Positions 21,501-32,322 of a stretch of DNA of 64,000 nucleotides are shown one piece after another. Each line of letters opens with the position of its first letter. The stretch's first letter is position 1. Position numbers and translations under genes: made by a program. Source of the stretch: Pinus tabuliformis (Eukaryota > Streptophyta > Pinopsida > Pinales > Pinaceae). Location of the stretch: positions 115,886,989-115,950,988 of the forward strand of contig CM062815.1 of the NCBI GenBank assembly GCA_031772625.1. Reading direction: 5' to 3'. The notes beneath the pieces are model-generated. The model was not told the DNA's origin. It worked only from the letters and a program-made list of their open reading frames with translations, and ran no database searches.

Positions 21501-24500
21501 CTTCACTTATGTAACGCTCTGATTGTTTCATGAGCTCCCCAATGAAAAGAACAGTAGAGGTTGTGCCATCTCCACTTATATCATCCTGAGCGACAGCTGT
21601 CCTTGCTATCATGATAGCTGTAGGATTTTGAATTTGCTGTAATAACAGTAAATCAATAATCAATACAAATGCATCCAAGTATAATTATACAACAAAAAGA
21701 ACTCCATCACAGATCACTGTTCTCCAGTGTAGAAACACACAAGTTTGGAAAAATGTGACTAAAAACTAAATAAAATAGCATATAATCAAGCATATGGTTT
21801 CATTACATTTGATTCTTAGGTTATACTGAATCACAACCCAAAATTAAAGAGCAAGTACAGTTCTAACATGTTTCTTCTATTCATGGCCCATTGATCACTT
21901 GACTACAAACACAATGCATATATCAAAATTCATTTCACTATTAAGAATTGCCCACAGTGAACTGTTCTATATCCACAGCTGTTGGATAATTATTGAAAAT
22001 CTGCAACATAACCATCTGTAGATTAATCTCAAAAAGCAAACTTTGCTATAGCCTTGTGCATAGAACGCATCCCCAAACAATACCTTCACCTTCGTAGCCT
22101 TTTCTTATTCAGAATGAACACAAATAATGCATTTTCCTTCCCAATTAGAGAGATTCAGACAAGGGATTGTTTCAAAACAAATGCAAAGACTGTTTCATGA
22201 ATACCAAAGTTTTACCTCAACGATCTGCAATTTTGCATACCTATGGCATTAACAATTTAGCTCAATTTTAACCTAGGCATTGCCAGACTGCCAATTGGCT
22301 ATTGAGTATTTGTTCAATAAAAAACCATTTCATGCTCAGACATTACCCATCATTGATCTTTTCTATATCCATAGCAGCTGGATAATTATTGAAAATCTCT
22401 GTCAAACAACTCTCTGTGGATCAATCTCAAATAGCAAATTTTGACATGGACTTATTTGGCTATTGAGTATTTGTTAAATAAAAAACCAATTCATGCTCAG
22501 ACATTGCCCATCATTGACCTTTTCTATATCCATAGCAGCTGGATAATTATTGAAAATCTCTGTGAAACAACTCTCTGTGGATCGATCTAAAATAGCAAAT
22601 TTTGACATGGACTTACATGTAGAAAGCTTCCCTAAAATGGTACATTGACCTTCATAGCCATTTTTCCTATACAGATTGAACACACAAAAAATGCATTTTA
22701 CTGTGATGAGATCGATTTAGACAATAGATTGTCGCAAAAAAAATGCAAAGAGTGTTTCAACAATACCAAGATTTTTCTTCAACAATTTGCAATTTTGCAT
22801 ACCTGCATACCTATTGCCTTAACAATTTAGCTCATTTCCAGCCTAAGCATCGCAAGCCTACCAATTCACTATATAGTATTTGTTCGAATGTTTTTACTTC
22901 AACCTATTTCCCAACATTCGAAGCCAATTCACTTTCAAATTGATATAGATCTGGAGATTCATGGTCAGAAATCTTACTCCTATGCACAATGCATTGCAAA
23001 GCTTTAAGACATTAGATAATGTCTACTTCTAAAAAAAAGCTCAGTTAACTGGAACTAAATAGTAAATTCAACCAAAAATAATCAATCTATTTAATCCATT
23101 GGAGAGAAAAAAAGTTATGTAACATACTTAACTAAAATTTAAAAAAAAACTTGTAAATGCAAAAACTAGGAAGAGGGCCAGCAGCCAGATTGTTCATAGT
23201 ACATACTTCACAATGTTTACATTATCTATTAAATACATGACCAATGTAATGTTAGATGTTGTAGTCAGGCGTTAACCACCTATGGGTCCTATCCACAAAC
23301 CCAACTACGGGTGCTGTAAATATGTCACTCATGGTGATTTAAGGTGTGTAAGAGATGCATAACTGGAACATTGTTAATGAAATATAAGTTCTGTTTTCTC
23401 TGCCCACCATCCCTCCCTCTTTAAGAATGTACGTACCCTAAATTTCTACAGCCTTTAAAGTTTGTGAAACACACTAAAGAAAGTCAGGATATAGTTAATA
23501 GTCAATTTTTATAAACAAAAGCTCTACCTAGTTTGGAATCCTCTATAAGCATTGACTGAACTGTAATAAAAAGCATGTTAACAGCACCATCATATTATAT
23601 ATACAATAGAGAATTAAGCATAAAATCTAATACCATTTTATTCTGCCTTGAACTACATTGAACAGCATCTTAAAAGCACAGCACCATCATACACATTATG
23701 TAATTAAACAAAAAATCCAATCAATTTTATTTTGCCTTACAATGTACTCATATAGAAAATGCAGAACTCCCTTCAGAAAACTGTATATTTCCTACAGCCA
23801 AACTTCAAGGCTATTACTTGTTTTAATATTCAAACTGCTTCTTATTCGCAATCCACGGAGTCATGGCCACAGGCGAACCAAATGCACAATGTACATTACA
23901 AGGCGCATCATAAAGAATTGAATTAAACAAGTGGCTAATATAACAACTAGAAGAAACTAGTTCACCTTCTTTCATGTGCATGGCCTGTGAGGTTGAATTA
24001 ACAAATATCAGAAGTTAAATAATCTACCAAGTATCTTATTAAAATGAAATGCTATTCAATAAAACCTCATTAGTAGGTGTAAAACTTGCCATTTCTTTCA
24101 AAAGGGTGTTCCCATCTTTAGTGAGCTTAATGTCTCCAGAGCCTCCAACAAGCCTATCAAAATGCACAAATCAGCATTTCCTACTTATAAAACCTTCACA
24201 GAAGACCAAATTATAATTGCATTAGCAAGATCAAAACTACAATGAATATACCATAAAATATGGTACAAATGAACAGTATTTCCGGTTCATTTGATGGACA
24301 AAAGCCTAAACTGGGAGATAATCGATGTTCGAAGAAATTGCTTAGGACAATTTGGAAGCCTATACGTAGATTTGGCTTATCTAACAACAACAGTCTTAGT
24401 GGATGTAATATGTTTGATAGTATCAAGAAATAACCGCAAGTCCCATGTAACTTCACTTCAGCCAGTGATTGGGACAATAAATGATATTAATGTGGATAAG

Positions 24501-25441
24501 ATTGAACCTATAACCATAAAATGCGAGCAGAGAGAATAAGCCCTAGTGAATCAATGTACAAAACATAAAAAATAAAAAATGTTGGAAGAATTTTTCTTCC
24601 ATGAAGGTCTTGAATGCATAACATGAAAGAATAAGATGAAGCCATAATTTGTAGTATAAATGCGAAGGCGCTATAATCCAGTCCAAATGACAATTACACC
24701 GTGAGCAGAAAAAGATTTGATTTTTGAAAAAAGGAAAATGTATCTAAAACCTAAAAGCACGAGGGATGGTTCAGTTGGTTCGACCTGTTGAGGCACGAAG
24801 AGGGGAAAATCCACAGGATGCTTGAGGCTGACAAAGTACCAACTTCCCCACTCTGAATGCTTAATACGCGGACAGCGGAAAAGGGGGAATCCAAGGGGCG
24901 TTAGCAAGGTACCAGCTTCCTTGGACTGAAAGACTAAGAGGCCAGATGGAGACTTCTCTTTCCGGAAAAAGAATTTAAAAATTACAAAGACTGAGACACT
25001 ACCCTCGCAACAGACCAAAACTTTCAAACCGTTTAATGTGCTAATTTTTTAAAAGATGCATCAAAATGTACTACTCCATCACCCCACCACACCCCACCCC
25101 ACTTATGGAATTACATTTAGCTTAACCAGCAGCTCTTCTCTCCGCCATTGACAGGCTAAAAAGACACCGCACTAAATTTAAAAGAAAAATGGATAAACAA
25201 AAAGCTCCATTGAAACCATTGATATTAAGGGCGGCCAAATGCATTAACTGCTTAGATTAGAAGTGAGAACAGAAACAAAGACAGAGATGAGAAATGCATA
25301 TAAATACATTTTGATAGTGCCCTTGGGTCCAAGATTTGTCTTGAGAACGTCTTGTAAGCCCTTGGCGGCATTGATATTCATATATAATGCTGCTGATTTG
25401 TTCAGAACCTCGGCATTGGGGTTTAACACACGCAGCGCCAT
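21501..25441 (-). CDS. CCT6: T-complex protein 1 (CCT/TRiC) zeta subunit, exons 1-3
   Basis: CCT6 is one of eight subunits of the cytosolic chaperonin that folds actin, tubulin and other proteins with ATP. Exon 1 is 25308-25441 (44 codons plus 2 bases), exon 2 is 24090-24153 and exon 3 is 21501-21636. They join in frame to give 111 residues plus one base, ending at ISE/G. Visible motifs are [19 protein letters not shown] at the start, LGPKGT (37-42), [10 protein letters not shown] (53-62) and the group II chaperonin GDGTT ATP motif (88-92). The residues match plant CCT6 closely and contain no stop. Introns are 1154 and 2453 bp; intron 2 has a GC donor. The full protein should be about 535 residues. 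The other four fifths are absent from the 21.5 kb downstream, so either intron 3 is extremely long or this is a 5' gene fragment. Confidence 0.93.
21955..22890. repeat. Local duplications inside CCT6 intron 2
   Basis: A 161-bp unit (GGCTATTGAGTATTTGTT onward) is tandemly repeated at 22297-22457 and 22458-22618. A larger, older duplication relates about 21955-22330 to about 22520-22890. Shared blocks include GGATAATTATTGAAAATCT, TGCAATTTTGCATACC and AACAATTTAGCTCA. Confidence 0.8.
24088..24089 (-). other. Non-canonical GC splice donor of CCT6 intron 2
   Basis: Exon 2 must end with the ATG codon of KEM because exon 3 resumes with QIQNP in phase 0. The intron therefore starts GCAAGT, not GTAAGT, and ends TTATTACAG at 21637. 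GC-AG introns are a known minority class. The otherwise ideal donor supports a real GC site. Confidence 0.85.
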
Positions 25442-25745
25442 TGTTAGTTTTTGTTTGATATGGAGTTGAACCCTAGGTCACTGCGTTCGGCCCAATCCAG
25501 TGAGGAAATTCTCGCCCAATCCAGTGAGGAAATTCGCGGAAAATTTTGAGGGTTTGTTCTAAGACGTCTTTTCAAAAGTTTTCAACGCAGGTGCTTAGAA
25601 AATGTGCCCTCCTCAGAATGGATGCCTCCCTCCGCAATGGTTAAAGGAAGAAAGAGCATCAACCTAGCCCCCAACCGACTATTTCACTGAAACGTGTTAT
25701 TGGATTGGCTGCACGTCTAGTTATATAGTATGTTTCAGTGTTAGG
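25442..25745 (-). promoter_or_regulatory. CCT6 5' leader and putative core promoter
   Basis: Reading toward the gene, a TATATAA lies at about 25722-25728, some 280 bp before the ATG. Two adjacent CCAAT motifs (25699-25708) and an ACGTG-type motif follow it. The TATA region is enclosed by a 9-base inverted repeat (CACTGAAAC at 25685-25693, GTTTCAGTG at 25732-25740). The start site is not known. The CCAAT motifs lie downstream of the TATA, so the order is unusual. Confidence 0.45.
25490..25537 (-). repeat. 24-bp direct repeat in the CCT6 leader
   Basis: Two abutting copies (25490-25513 and 25514-25537) differ only in the third base from the end. Each begins GCCCAATCCAGTGAGG. They lie about 50-100 bp upstream of the start codon, probably in transcribed leader. 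Confidence 0.9.
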
Positions 25746-26174
25746 TATTTAACTTTATTTGTGATTTCTAATAAAAGGAGTATATTGGAGTCACTATTTC
25801 ATGGATGTTAAATATTTTTATTTTCAATTAAGTGTTTTTATTGCCTTATAAATTATGGAAATTTTGGCAAGATTTTTATAAAATTCAGTAGGGATTTTTG
25901 TAAATCTAGGTTACAGTTGTCAAAATTCAAGGTTTTGGATTTTCTAGAGGTTTTTGATGGTGCTGAATCTATTTCCACCATCAAAAACATGATTCAAACA
26001 CTATTGGTGCAAGATTTTTTGAAATTTTTTGTCCAGATTTCGGCCACTTTTGGTCGTCTTAGCAATTCCTCCGCCTCGGTAGACACTTCCACTAAGAACT
26101 AACTTGCATCAACTACGATGCGAAACAGGTTGATGGAAAACACCTAAAAAAGTTTGGGAAGAACAGGGTGTACT

Positions 26175-26256
26175 TTTTGCACTTCTAGGGTAGCAGAATC
26201 GGAAAAACATTTCATTTTGGAATGTGATGCTTTCAGAGACATTGGTTCCTCAGTAT
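26175..26256 (+). pseudogene. LINE reverse-transcriptase zinc-binding fragment
   Basis: About 27 codons read CTFCTSRVAESEKHFILEC, with the Cys-x2-Cys spacing, the EKHFILEC block and then FRDI. This is typical of the zinc-binding region (zf-RVT) after RT in plant L1 elements. No other LINE domain adjoins it in frame. Confidence 0.5.
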
Positions 26257-26311
26257 GTTAACATTGGTTCCTTGGCATTGTCTTTTGAGTGAGGGGACTA
26301 TTAGAAGGTTG

Positions 26312-26467
26312 GGTCAACTCATCATTAATTTGAATAATAAAAGGAATGAATTGCAAAAGGGGAAAAATAAGGAAGTTGGTGGTCCCATGTTAAAAGGTTG
26401 GGTCAGCGGATCATTAATTTGAATAATAAAAAATATTGAATTGCAAAAAGCGAAAAACAGGTGGTCT
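26312..26467. repeat. Degenerate tandem duplication of about 82 bp
   Basis: Copies starting AGGTTGGGTCA lie at about 26312 and 26394 and share TCATTAATTTGAATAATAAA and GAATTGCAAAA. Confidence 0.8.
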
Positions 26468-27852
26468 CATAGACTATTTCTAGTCTTGTGAATGTTAAAA
26501 TTTCATTCATTCATTACCGTCAACCATTAATATAGTTCCATGAAGTCTTATTTAATTACCACCAGTGAGTTCGGGTCAGAGATGTCATTTGTCAGTGACG
26601 TAATTAAATTAAATTAAATTGTAATAGTTATTAATTTGACTTTTATATTTCTAAAATTATATTACATACAAGAGCTACGTGGTGGCATGTTACTGCTTAT
26701 TTACATATACGAATTGTGTGGTTTTAGTTTATTTAGTTGAAATAATATCTATGAAAATAAAACTAACAATTGGCCCTAAAGGTACAAAGATACACCGAAA
26801 GAATTGAACATGTCTATGATGTTATTGCAAAAAAATTGTAGCAACGAAAAGATAACAACCTAAAGGATGGAGGATGGAGGGGAGGAAATGTGTTGAGGCT
26901 TGCAATAGTCCCACACTTGTGTCGATGCCTGACAGATGTTGCTCGAACCACCTGGCTAAATCAGTTTTTTCCAATCATACTACTATGTCAAAATCTTATA
27001 TACATATTATATCCAAACTATAACATGCAAGGTAATGAGGAGAAACATTACCATAGGTCCTTGTGGGCATTGGCGCACAAAAAATGTAATTGTAGAGAGG
27101 AAATCATTGAAGTGAGTGTGTGTTGATAATGAGATTAAATAAAGAGCATCTTCATTCCATGATAAAAAAAGGGGTTTGTTTTAGAATTTTAGCTATCTCA
27201 TTTTTTAAAATTTTAAATTAATTTGGAGCCATTAATTCCAATTTTAAATTTAAATTGAAATATTGTCTAGCAAAAATAAATTTCTTTGGTAAAATGTTAT
27301 AAATTCAAATTCAAAGAGGATTAAAATACATATAACTTTAAATGAAAAAAGCTCACATATCAATTTAATATCAAATTAACCATAATATTAAAATTAAATT
27401 ATTATTATTATTATTGAATATATTTATCCGTACTTTATGGTGGAGAATTTAAATTTGTAAATAAGTTGTTATAATTGTTATAATATCATGTATCATTACC
27501 ATGACTTATCAATACTACATGCCCAAAAAACCATAACTCATTTCATATGTCACTTGTTCATATAACATTCTTTTAATCAATTAATTTAATTAAAAGGACA
27601 AAAAAACATAACTACATTGGAGATAAATCTCAAATCATTTATTTGTGTATACTACACTGAAAATTCTATAAATATTTCATGGAGGTTAAACCCTCACTAT
27701 CCACTTAATAATTATTGATAAGAATTCATAACTGGCTTATGTGGACCTCGAAGTGACCCACTGTGAGAACACAGGTGCCTTGATCTTCGTTAGCACAATA
27801 TTGAAACCAAGAAATATCCAACTATTGCATTTATGAATTTGGGGTTGATTTA

Positions 27853-27876
27853 TTCTTTCTTTCTTTCTTTCTTTTT
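27853..27876. repeat. (TTCT)n simple repeat
   Basis: About five TTCT units followed by a short T run. Confidence 0.9.
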
Positions 27877-28095
27877 CTATTTCACTTTTAACTCAAAGTG
27901 TATATCTTTGTATGTTGATTCGTGTTCAAATATTATGTGTTGTATAACTCATATATGTAAATGAATATATGTATTCTTCTTTCTGCATAAGCATGTATAC
28001 ATATGCACTTATTTATGTATGTAAACTTATGCATTTATCAACCGCTGAAGTGTATTACAAGTTTGTTAAGTTGCATTGACTTTTAATAAATTAAA

Positions 28096-28360
28096 AAAAT
28101 TGGATTCGTGGCTCCCGACCCACCAATTTCCTAGGGATTTGAGAATATTCAAATTCTAATAAGTTTCTCCATGATAAGTTTATCATTATTATTTATAAAA
28201 TTCATTTATATATAAGAAATTTTTTTTTAGCAAAATAGTTCATTACTTTTCATAAATTTAACAAAATATATTCGTGCCATGTGGCTCCCCACCCACCAAT
28301 TTTCGAAAGGATTTTAGATTATTCCAATTCTAATAAGTTCCTCCATGATAGGTTCCTATT
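28096..28360. repeat. Degenerate direct repeat, offset about 167 bp
   Basis: TTCGTG...TGGCTCCC.ACCCACCAATTT through TTCTAATAAGTT.CTCCATGATA occurs at about 28105-28185 and 28272-28352, separated by AT-rich DNA. Confidence 0.75.
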
Positions 28361-28405
28361 ATATAATCAAATCCTGAAAAATACATAATTAAGGATTTTA
28401 CGCAG

Positions 28406-28471
28406 GAACTGTATGATGAAGAAAGTGGGTTGAAGCACAAGAACAGTCTACTGAAGAAAGCTTACGAGCTG
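28406..28471 (+). other. Possible orphan 66-bp exon
   Basis: An acceptor (TTTTACGCAG) and a donor (CTG|GTGGGT) enclose exactly 22 open codons ending NSLLKKAYEL, phase 0 to 0. LLKKAYEL is also found in the MADS-box recognition helix, but the preceding residues do not fit a MADS domain. No partner exons are visible. It could be chance, or an exon of an otherwise unseen or captured gene. Confidence 0.25.
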
Positions 28472-28476
28472 GTGGG

Positions 28477-28680
28477 TTGGACCATCTCTTTATCGAATGC
28501 AGGATTTTATGGCTCCTCTGGCTCACGGTGAAACTTGTAGCTGTCATAACAAATTACACTGTGAATCAATTTTCAGAAGGAAAGGTATTTCCAACCAACT
28601 TGAATGGCAAGCTTTGGCTATGGAATCGAGTACTTTGTTGTATAGCTTGTAGTTTTGGTACCAGTGGCGGGCATGAGGTA
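28477..28680 (+). pseudogene. Possible LINE zinc-binding remnant
   Basis: MDHLFIECRILWLLW resembles the KHLFIDC...W block of the zf-RVT region in plant LINEs (compare the intact version near 35540). The frame then continues with no recognisable motif and ends at a stop near 28716. Confidence 0.35.
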
Positions 28681-29709
28681 AATCTGTTATTGACTAGTTT
28701 GCTCTCACATTACTGATTTTGTATATGCATGTACTCGAAGTGTCAAGGTGCCACTGGTCGGGTTGGTTTTCATTGAGTTATGTGGGTGGTGCATTATTCT
28801 GTAACAACTACTGGACCTGTCAATTTCCTATTTGTCACTTGTCTTCTCATGCCTATTTGTCATATGTTTATCTTTTGCTTGTCCGCTTACACTCCACATC
28901 TTATTATTGACCTACACTTGGGGCCTCAATGATGACGCTCCCCCCTATGGGTGGGTTGGTCATTGTTTTCATTCAGTATGGTCTTTTCTTACTGATCTTG
29001 GACATGCTTTACATCCTCACGTATGAGATTCTGCATATTATTGTCATATTTCTCATTGTGATTTACATTCTATATTGTATCATTTGTGATAAACTTAGCC
29101 ACCTTAGACGAAGGCCACATGCAACTATGGGTTAACATCCTTAAGTTTACATGTCCCTCTTCGCAACGCAACCATGGCTCTTGTTTTGACACCACTAACT
29201 ACTCCACCCTCTGGCGGAAGTGGATCGACTCCTTCATCATCACCAGACTTTGCAAGAATATAGGCTTTAGATGCTGCAGTAGATGGTGGATGTGTCTTGG
29301 ATGTTGTTGTTGTTACTGATGTGTGGGCTAATTCTCACTTGGCCATGCCCTGCTCCGCCTCTGGTTTTTTTCCTTACACTTCCTGCAACCTACCTCACTG
29401 GGGTGGCTAACGGTTTCCGGTAGGGTATCACCGAAATCTACTCATTTATATTTTCCTGGCATTTCAAATTCAATTTGGGGTGGCATGTATGAGGAGTTGT
29501 GGGTGGTTTTCTTGAGATCTATTAACTCTGTCATTCTCAACTTATTTATGCCCCACCACTTTTGGTCTTTTTATTCTGATTTCGAACGCACTACAGATTC
29601 GGGGTTGGTATTTCGGGATCTCTCCTGTATTTTTCATTAAATTGCCATATTGTGACAGGGATCGGCGGCGAGATGGTTGTTGTTTTCTTGTGTCATGGGT
29701 TTTATGTGT
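28681..29709. other. No recognisable gene
   Basis: T-rich plus-strand sequence with several overlapping short frames (up to 77 codons), none with a motif. It may be an old degenerate element. Confidence 0.45.
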
Positions 29710-30020
29710 TGTTGTCTAAGTAAATCCTCTTTGTGGATAGAGATGACCCATCTAGCCCAATGAGTGGGACTAGCAACCAACGTGACAATCTACAAGACAC
29801 TTTCCTAAATTACAATTGAAACAAGAGAAGAGGAAGGAGACATACCTCGTTCTGATGCTATAGTGCGCTCCTTTGTTGAAGATCTTGATCGCTTGCTCCT
29901 CAGGCTCAGCCCTACTGCTCACAGTGTTTGAATACCTGCACAAGGGATCAAAGACACAACAAAGCATACAAGTGCAACAAGCATAATCGAATGTAATCCA
30001 CTTAACATATCAAGGAACTT
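29710..30020. repeat. LTR-like dispersed repeat R, copy 1
   Basis: It begins TGTTGTCTAAGTAAATCCTC and contains GCCCAATGAGTGGGACTAGC, AAGACACTTTCCTAAATTAC and CTGATGCTATAGTG. The same sequence recurs at 37574-37847 and 63542-63720. At 63542 it is the LTR edge of the outer gypsy element, so this copy is probably an LTR, or part of one, of that family. Confidence 0.75.
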
Positions 30021-30822
30021 ATAGATTTGAGGCTTCTGCTATCTATAGTTTGTGTGGTGATATCTTCATGAGTTATCACATTCATGTTTTTTGGAATCGA
30101 CGTTTCAAACCAACCTCTGTGGTTCATCATCAGGGTCACATGAGTGAATAAGTCAGAACTTAATAAGGTAATAAATAAAGGAGAGGGTTGGGATGGGAAT
30201 GAATGGAGCCAACAAGTTTGATAAGGATATGATTCAGATTTAGTTTTAATTATTAATTTTATTAATGATTATTAAAAAAATTGACTATTATATTTTTAGT
30301 TATTGATTGAATGATTAAAACTAAATATTATAACCTAATATTATTAATGATTATAAACTAACTAATTATTTTCTGCATAATTAATTAATTTTTGTTAATT
30401 TCAATATTTTAATGATTAAATTTTAGTATTGACAATAGTGTTATGTTGCATGATTAAAAATAATAAATAATAATTAAAACTTAATATTTAATAATGATTA
30501 TAAACTAACTTAATCTTATATGCATCACTAATTATTTCTTATTAATTTAAATAATGATTAAATTGAATAAATTTTTAATCTTTAATTATGTTAGAATCAA
30601 ATTGAGAATTATGAAAATGTATAATTTTCTAATTAATAATTATTAAAATATATTGTTAATGATGTTCTAAGTCTGGATGCTTGTAAACTATTATTATATC
30701 TTTGTTAATTATTAATTATTATTTATTAATTTATAAAGTTTTTTAAATTTTTAGAGTATATTGATTGAGATTAAGTTAACTAAAGATTTAGTTAAAATTA
30801 AAATAAATTTAAAGTGTAAATT
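30021..30822. other. Very AT-rich spacer
   Basis: Most of this stretch is A/T homopolymer-like sequence with repeated TTAATTATTAATTATT-type motifs. It ends abruptly at the GC-rich LINE. Confidence 0.7.
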
Positions 30823-31131
30823 AATTCATTCTTATCGCCATCCTTAGAAGAATGCGCTGCGAGCCTGCTTAGGCTTAACCTAGCCGCCCCCATCTTCGAG
30901 CTGCCCCTGCGGCCTCCCCGCCTAGCAACCTTCTGCTGCTGGGCTCGATCATCCTCCTCGACACCCCTGGATCGCTCCCATCTGTCGACTGAATTCGCTG
31001 AAGTGATAAGCACCTTGGATAAGGGCTAGCACAGGCCCCTGCGCTGTTGTGCTCAGCCATGCCTCCTTCTGAGGACCTGAATAACATGAATCCGCCCCCG
31101 CCTCTCCCCTGGAGGTTACAACCTCAAAGCA

Positions 31132-32322
31132 ATGATAGCAGCTGGAAATAAGCACCCGCCATCAGCCATACAACAGAAATTTGTAAAAAAGATGGAATCC
31201 ATTCCTTCGGTAGCACTCCCGGAAGAAGAAACGTGCAAGGCAACACTGAATCTAGCTGAGAGAGGACTTATAGGCCAGTTCACGGGCCTCTGGCCCTCTC
31301 CCAAATCGGTGGAGGACTGGACTCAAAGGAACTGGAAACCCTTAATCAAAGAAGGTATAAAAAGTTATTTCGTAGGCAAAGGTTTCTTCATCTTCGTTTT
31401 CGAAAGTGCAGAGGATAAAAGCCTAATCTTCAGAAATGGACCCTATTTCATGGGTCCTCAAGGATTATACCTCAACAAATGGTCGCCAGACTTTGATCCA
31501 GCCCAGGATGTTCCATCTGCTGTTCCGGTGTGGGTGCGACTCCCCCACCTCCCTCTCCATTGTTGGAATCAAAAGTCTCTCCAGATTATTGGCAATGGAC
31601 TAGGCAAATACATAGACCAAGCTGTAAGGAAAGATCAATACTCATGCGCTCGCATCTGCGTTGAAGTAGATCTAGAGGAGGGCCTGCCGGAAGCCATCAA
31701 TCTTACAGTCGCAGGATGGACGCATGTACAAGAGCTGGATTATGAACAACTTCCCTTTAAGTGCAGACACTGCCATGGCTACGGGCATTTTGCCAAACAC
31801 TGTAAGAAGAAGGCGGATGAACAACCAGAACAACAAAATGGGGAACAATGGACCCGAATCCAAAAAACTACTAATCACAAAAAAGGCAGTGGGAAAAGCA
31901 TTCAGAAAGAGGCACCAAGCAGCTCCAACCCCCCTCAAGAAAAGAACCAAAAATCCAAAGAAAGCAATCAGAGCATCCCAGTTACAGTAGATACTGAAGA
32001 TCTGGAACAGATAGATCCCCAAATCCCCAACAAAGAAGACGGTGAAATGGCATATCAGGAAGCTCCTCAAGGGAGCCCTTCTAATCCTTCTTATTCAGAA
32101 ATCACTAGGAAAAAACTAGCGGACAGTTCTGGTTCATCGGAGGATGAAACCTTCGAGCAGCCCACAAGAAAAGTTGGCAGGAAATCTCGCAAAGAGATAA
32201 GAGAAGAGGAAGCGGAAAGGCTTAAAACACAAGGAAGTCAGCCCACAATAGAGATGTCTATTGGGAGAAACTCCAGGAATAGGCCCTCTAAGGGAGGCTC
32301 TCAACCCACCTCTGGTAAATAA
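31132..32322 (+). CDS. LINE ORF1: DUF4283 and CCHC zinc-knuckle RNA-binding protein
   Basis: ORF1 proteins of plant L1 elements bind the element RNA and accompany it to the nucleus. This 396-codon frame carries a DUF4283 domain over about residues 35-200 (ERGLIGQFTGLWPS, VPVWVRLPHLPLHCW, IGKYID-like GKYIDQAV). A CCHC knuckle (CRHCHGYGHFAKHC) lies near 216-229, followed by a charged, Ser/Lys-rich tail. An earlier ATG at 31059 begins a second frame (MPPSEDLNNMNPPPPLPW) that stops after about 30 codons. Its content suggests the true N-terminus, cut off by a frameshift near 31142. The stop overlaps the ORF2 start as TAATG. Confidence 0.85.
   Translation: MIAAGNKHPPSAIQQKFVKKMESIPSVALPEEETCKATLNLAERGLIGQFTGLWPSPKSVEDWTQRNWKPLIKEGIKSYFVGKGFFIFVFESAEDKSLIFRNGPYFMGPQGLYLNKWSPDFDPAQDVPSAVPVWVRLPHLPLHCWNQKSLQIIGNGLGKYIDQAVRKDQYSCARICVEVDLEEGLPEAINLTVAGWTHVQELDYEQLPFKCRHCHGYGHFAKHCKKKADEQPEQQNGEQWTRIQKTTNHKKGSGKSIQKEAPSSSNPPQEKNQKSKESNQSIPVTVDTEDLEQIDPQIPNKEDGEMAYQEAPQGSPSNPSYSEITRKKLADSSGSSEDETFEQPTRKVGRKSRKEIREEEAERLKTQGSQPTIEMSIGRNSRNRPSKGGSQPTSGK

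Larger units (their letters stand above)
25746..28405. other. AT-rich intergenic DNA with small repeats
   Basis: No complete gene was found. The stretch contains a LINE fragment, a short tandem duplication and a simple repeat, listed separately. Otherwise it is AT-rich sequence without coding signal. Confidence 0.55.

Noticed and set aside
24755..24795. tRNA-like A/B-box sequence (GGTTCAGTTGG, GGTTCGACC) in CCT6 intron 1, possible SINE
   Set aside because: The two boxes overlap and lack the normal 30-60 bp spacing, and there is no poly(A) tail or target duplication.
28436..28471. MADS-box domain (LLKKAYEL)
   Set aside because: Only eight residues match and the flanking residues do not fit the MADS consensus.
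28719..29319. Overlapping plus-strand frames of 63-77 codons, some hydrophobic
   Set aside because: T-rich sequence gives Phe/Leu/Tyr-rich chance frames; there is no motif, start context or splice pattern.
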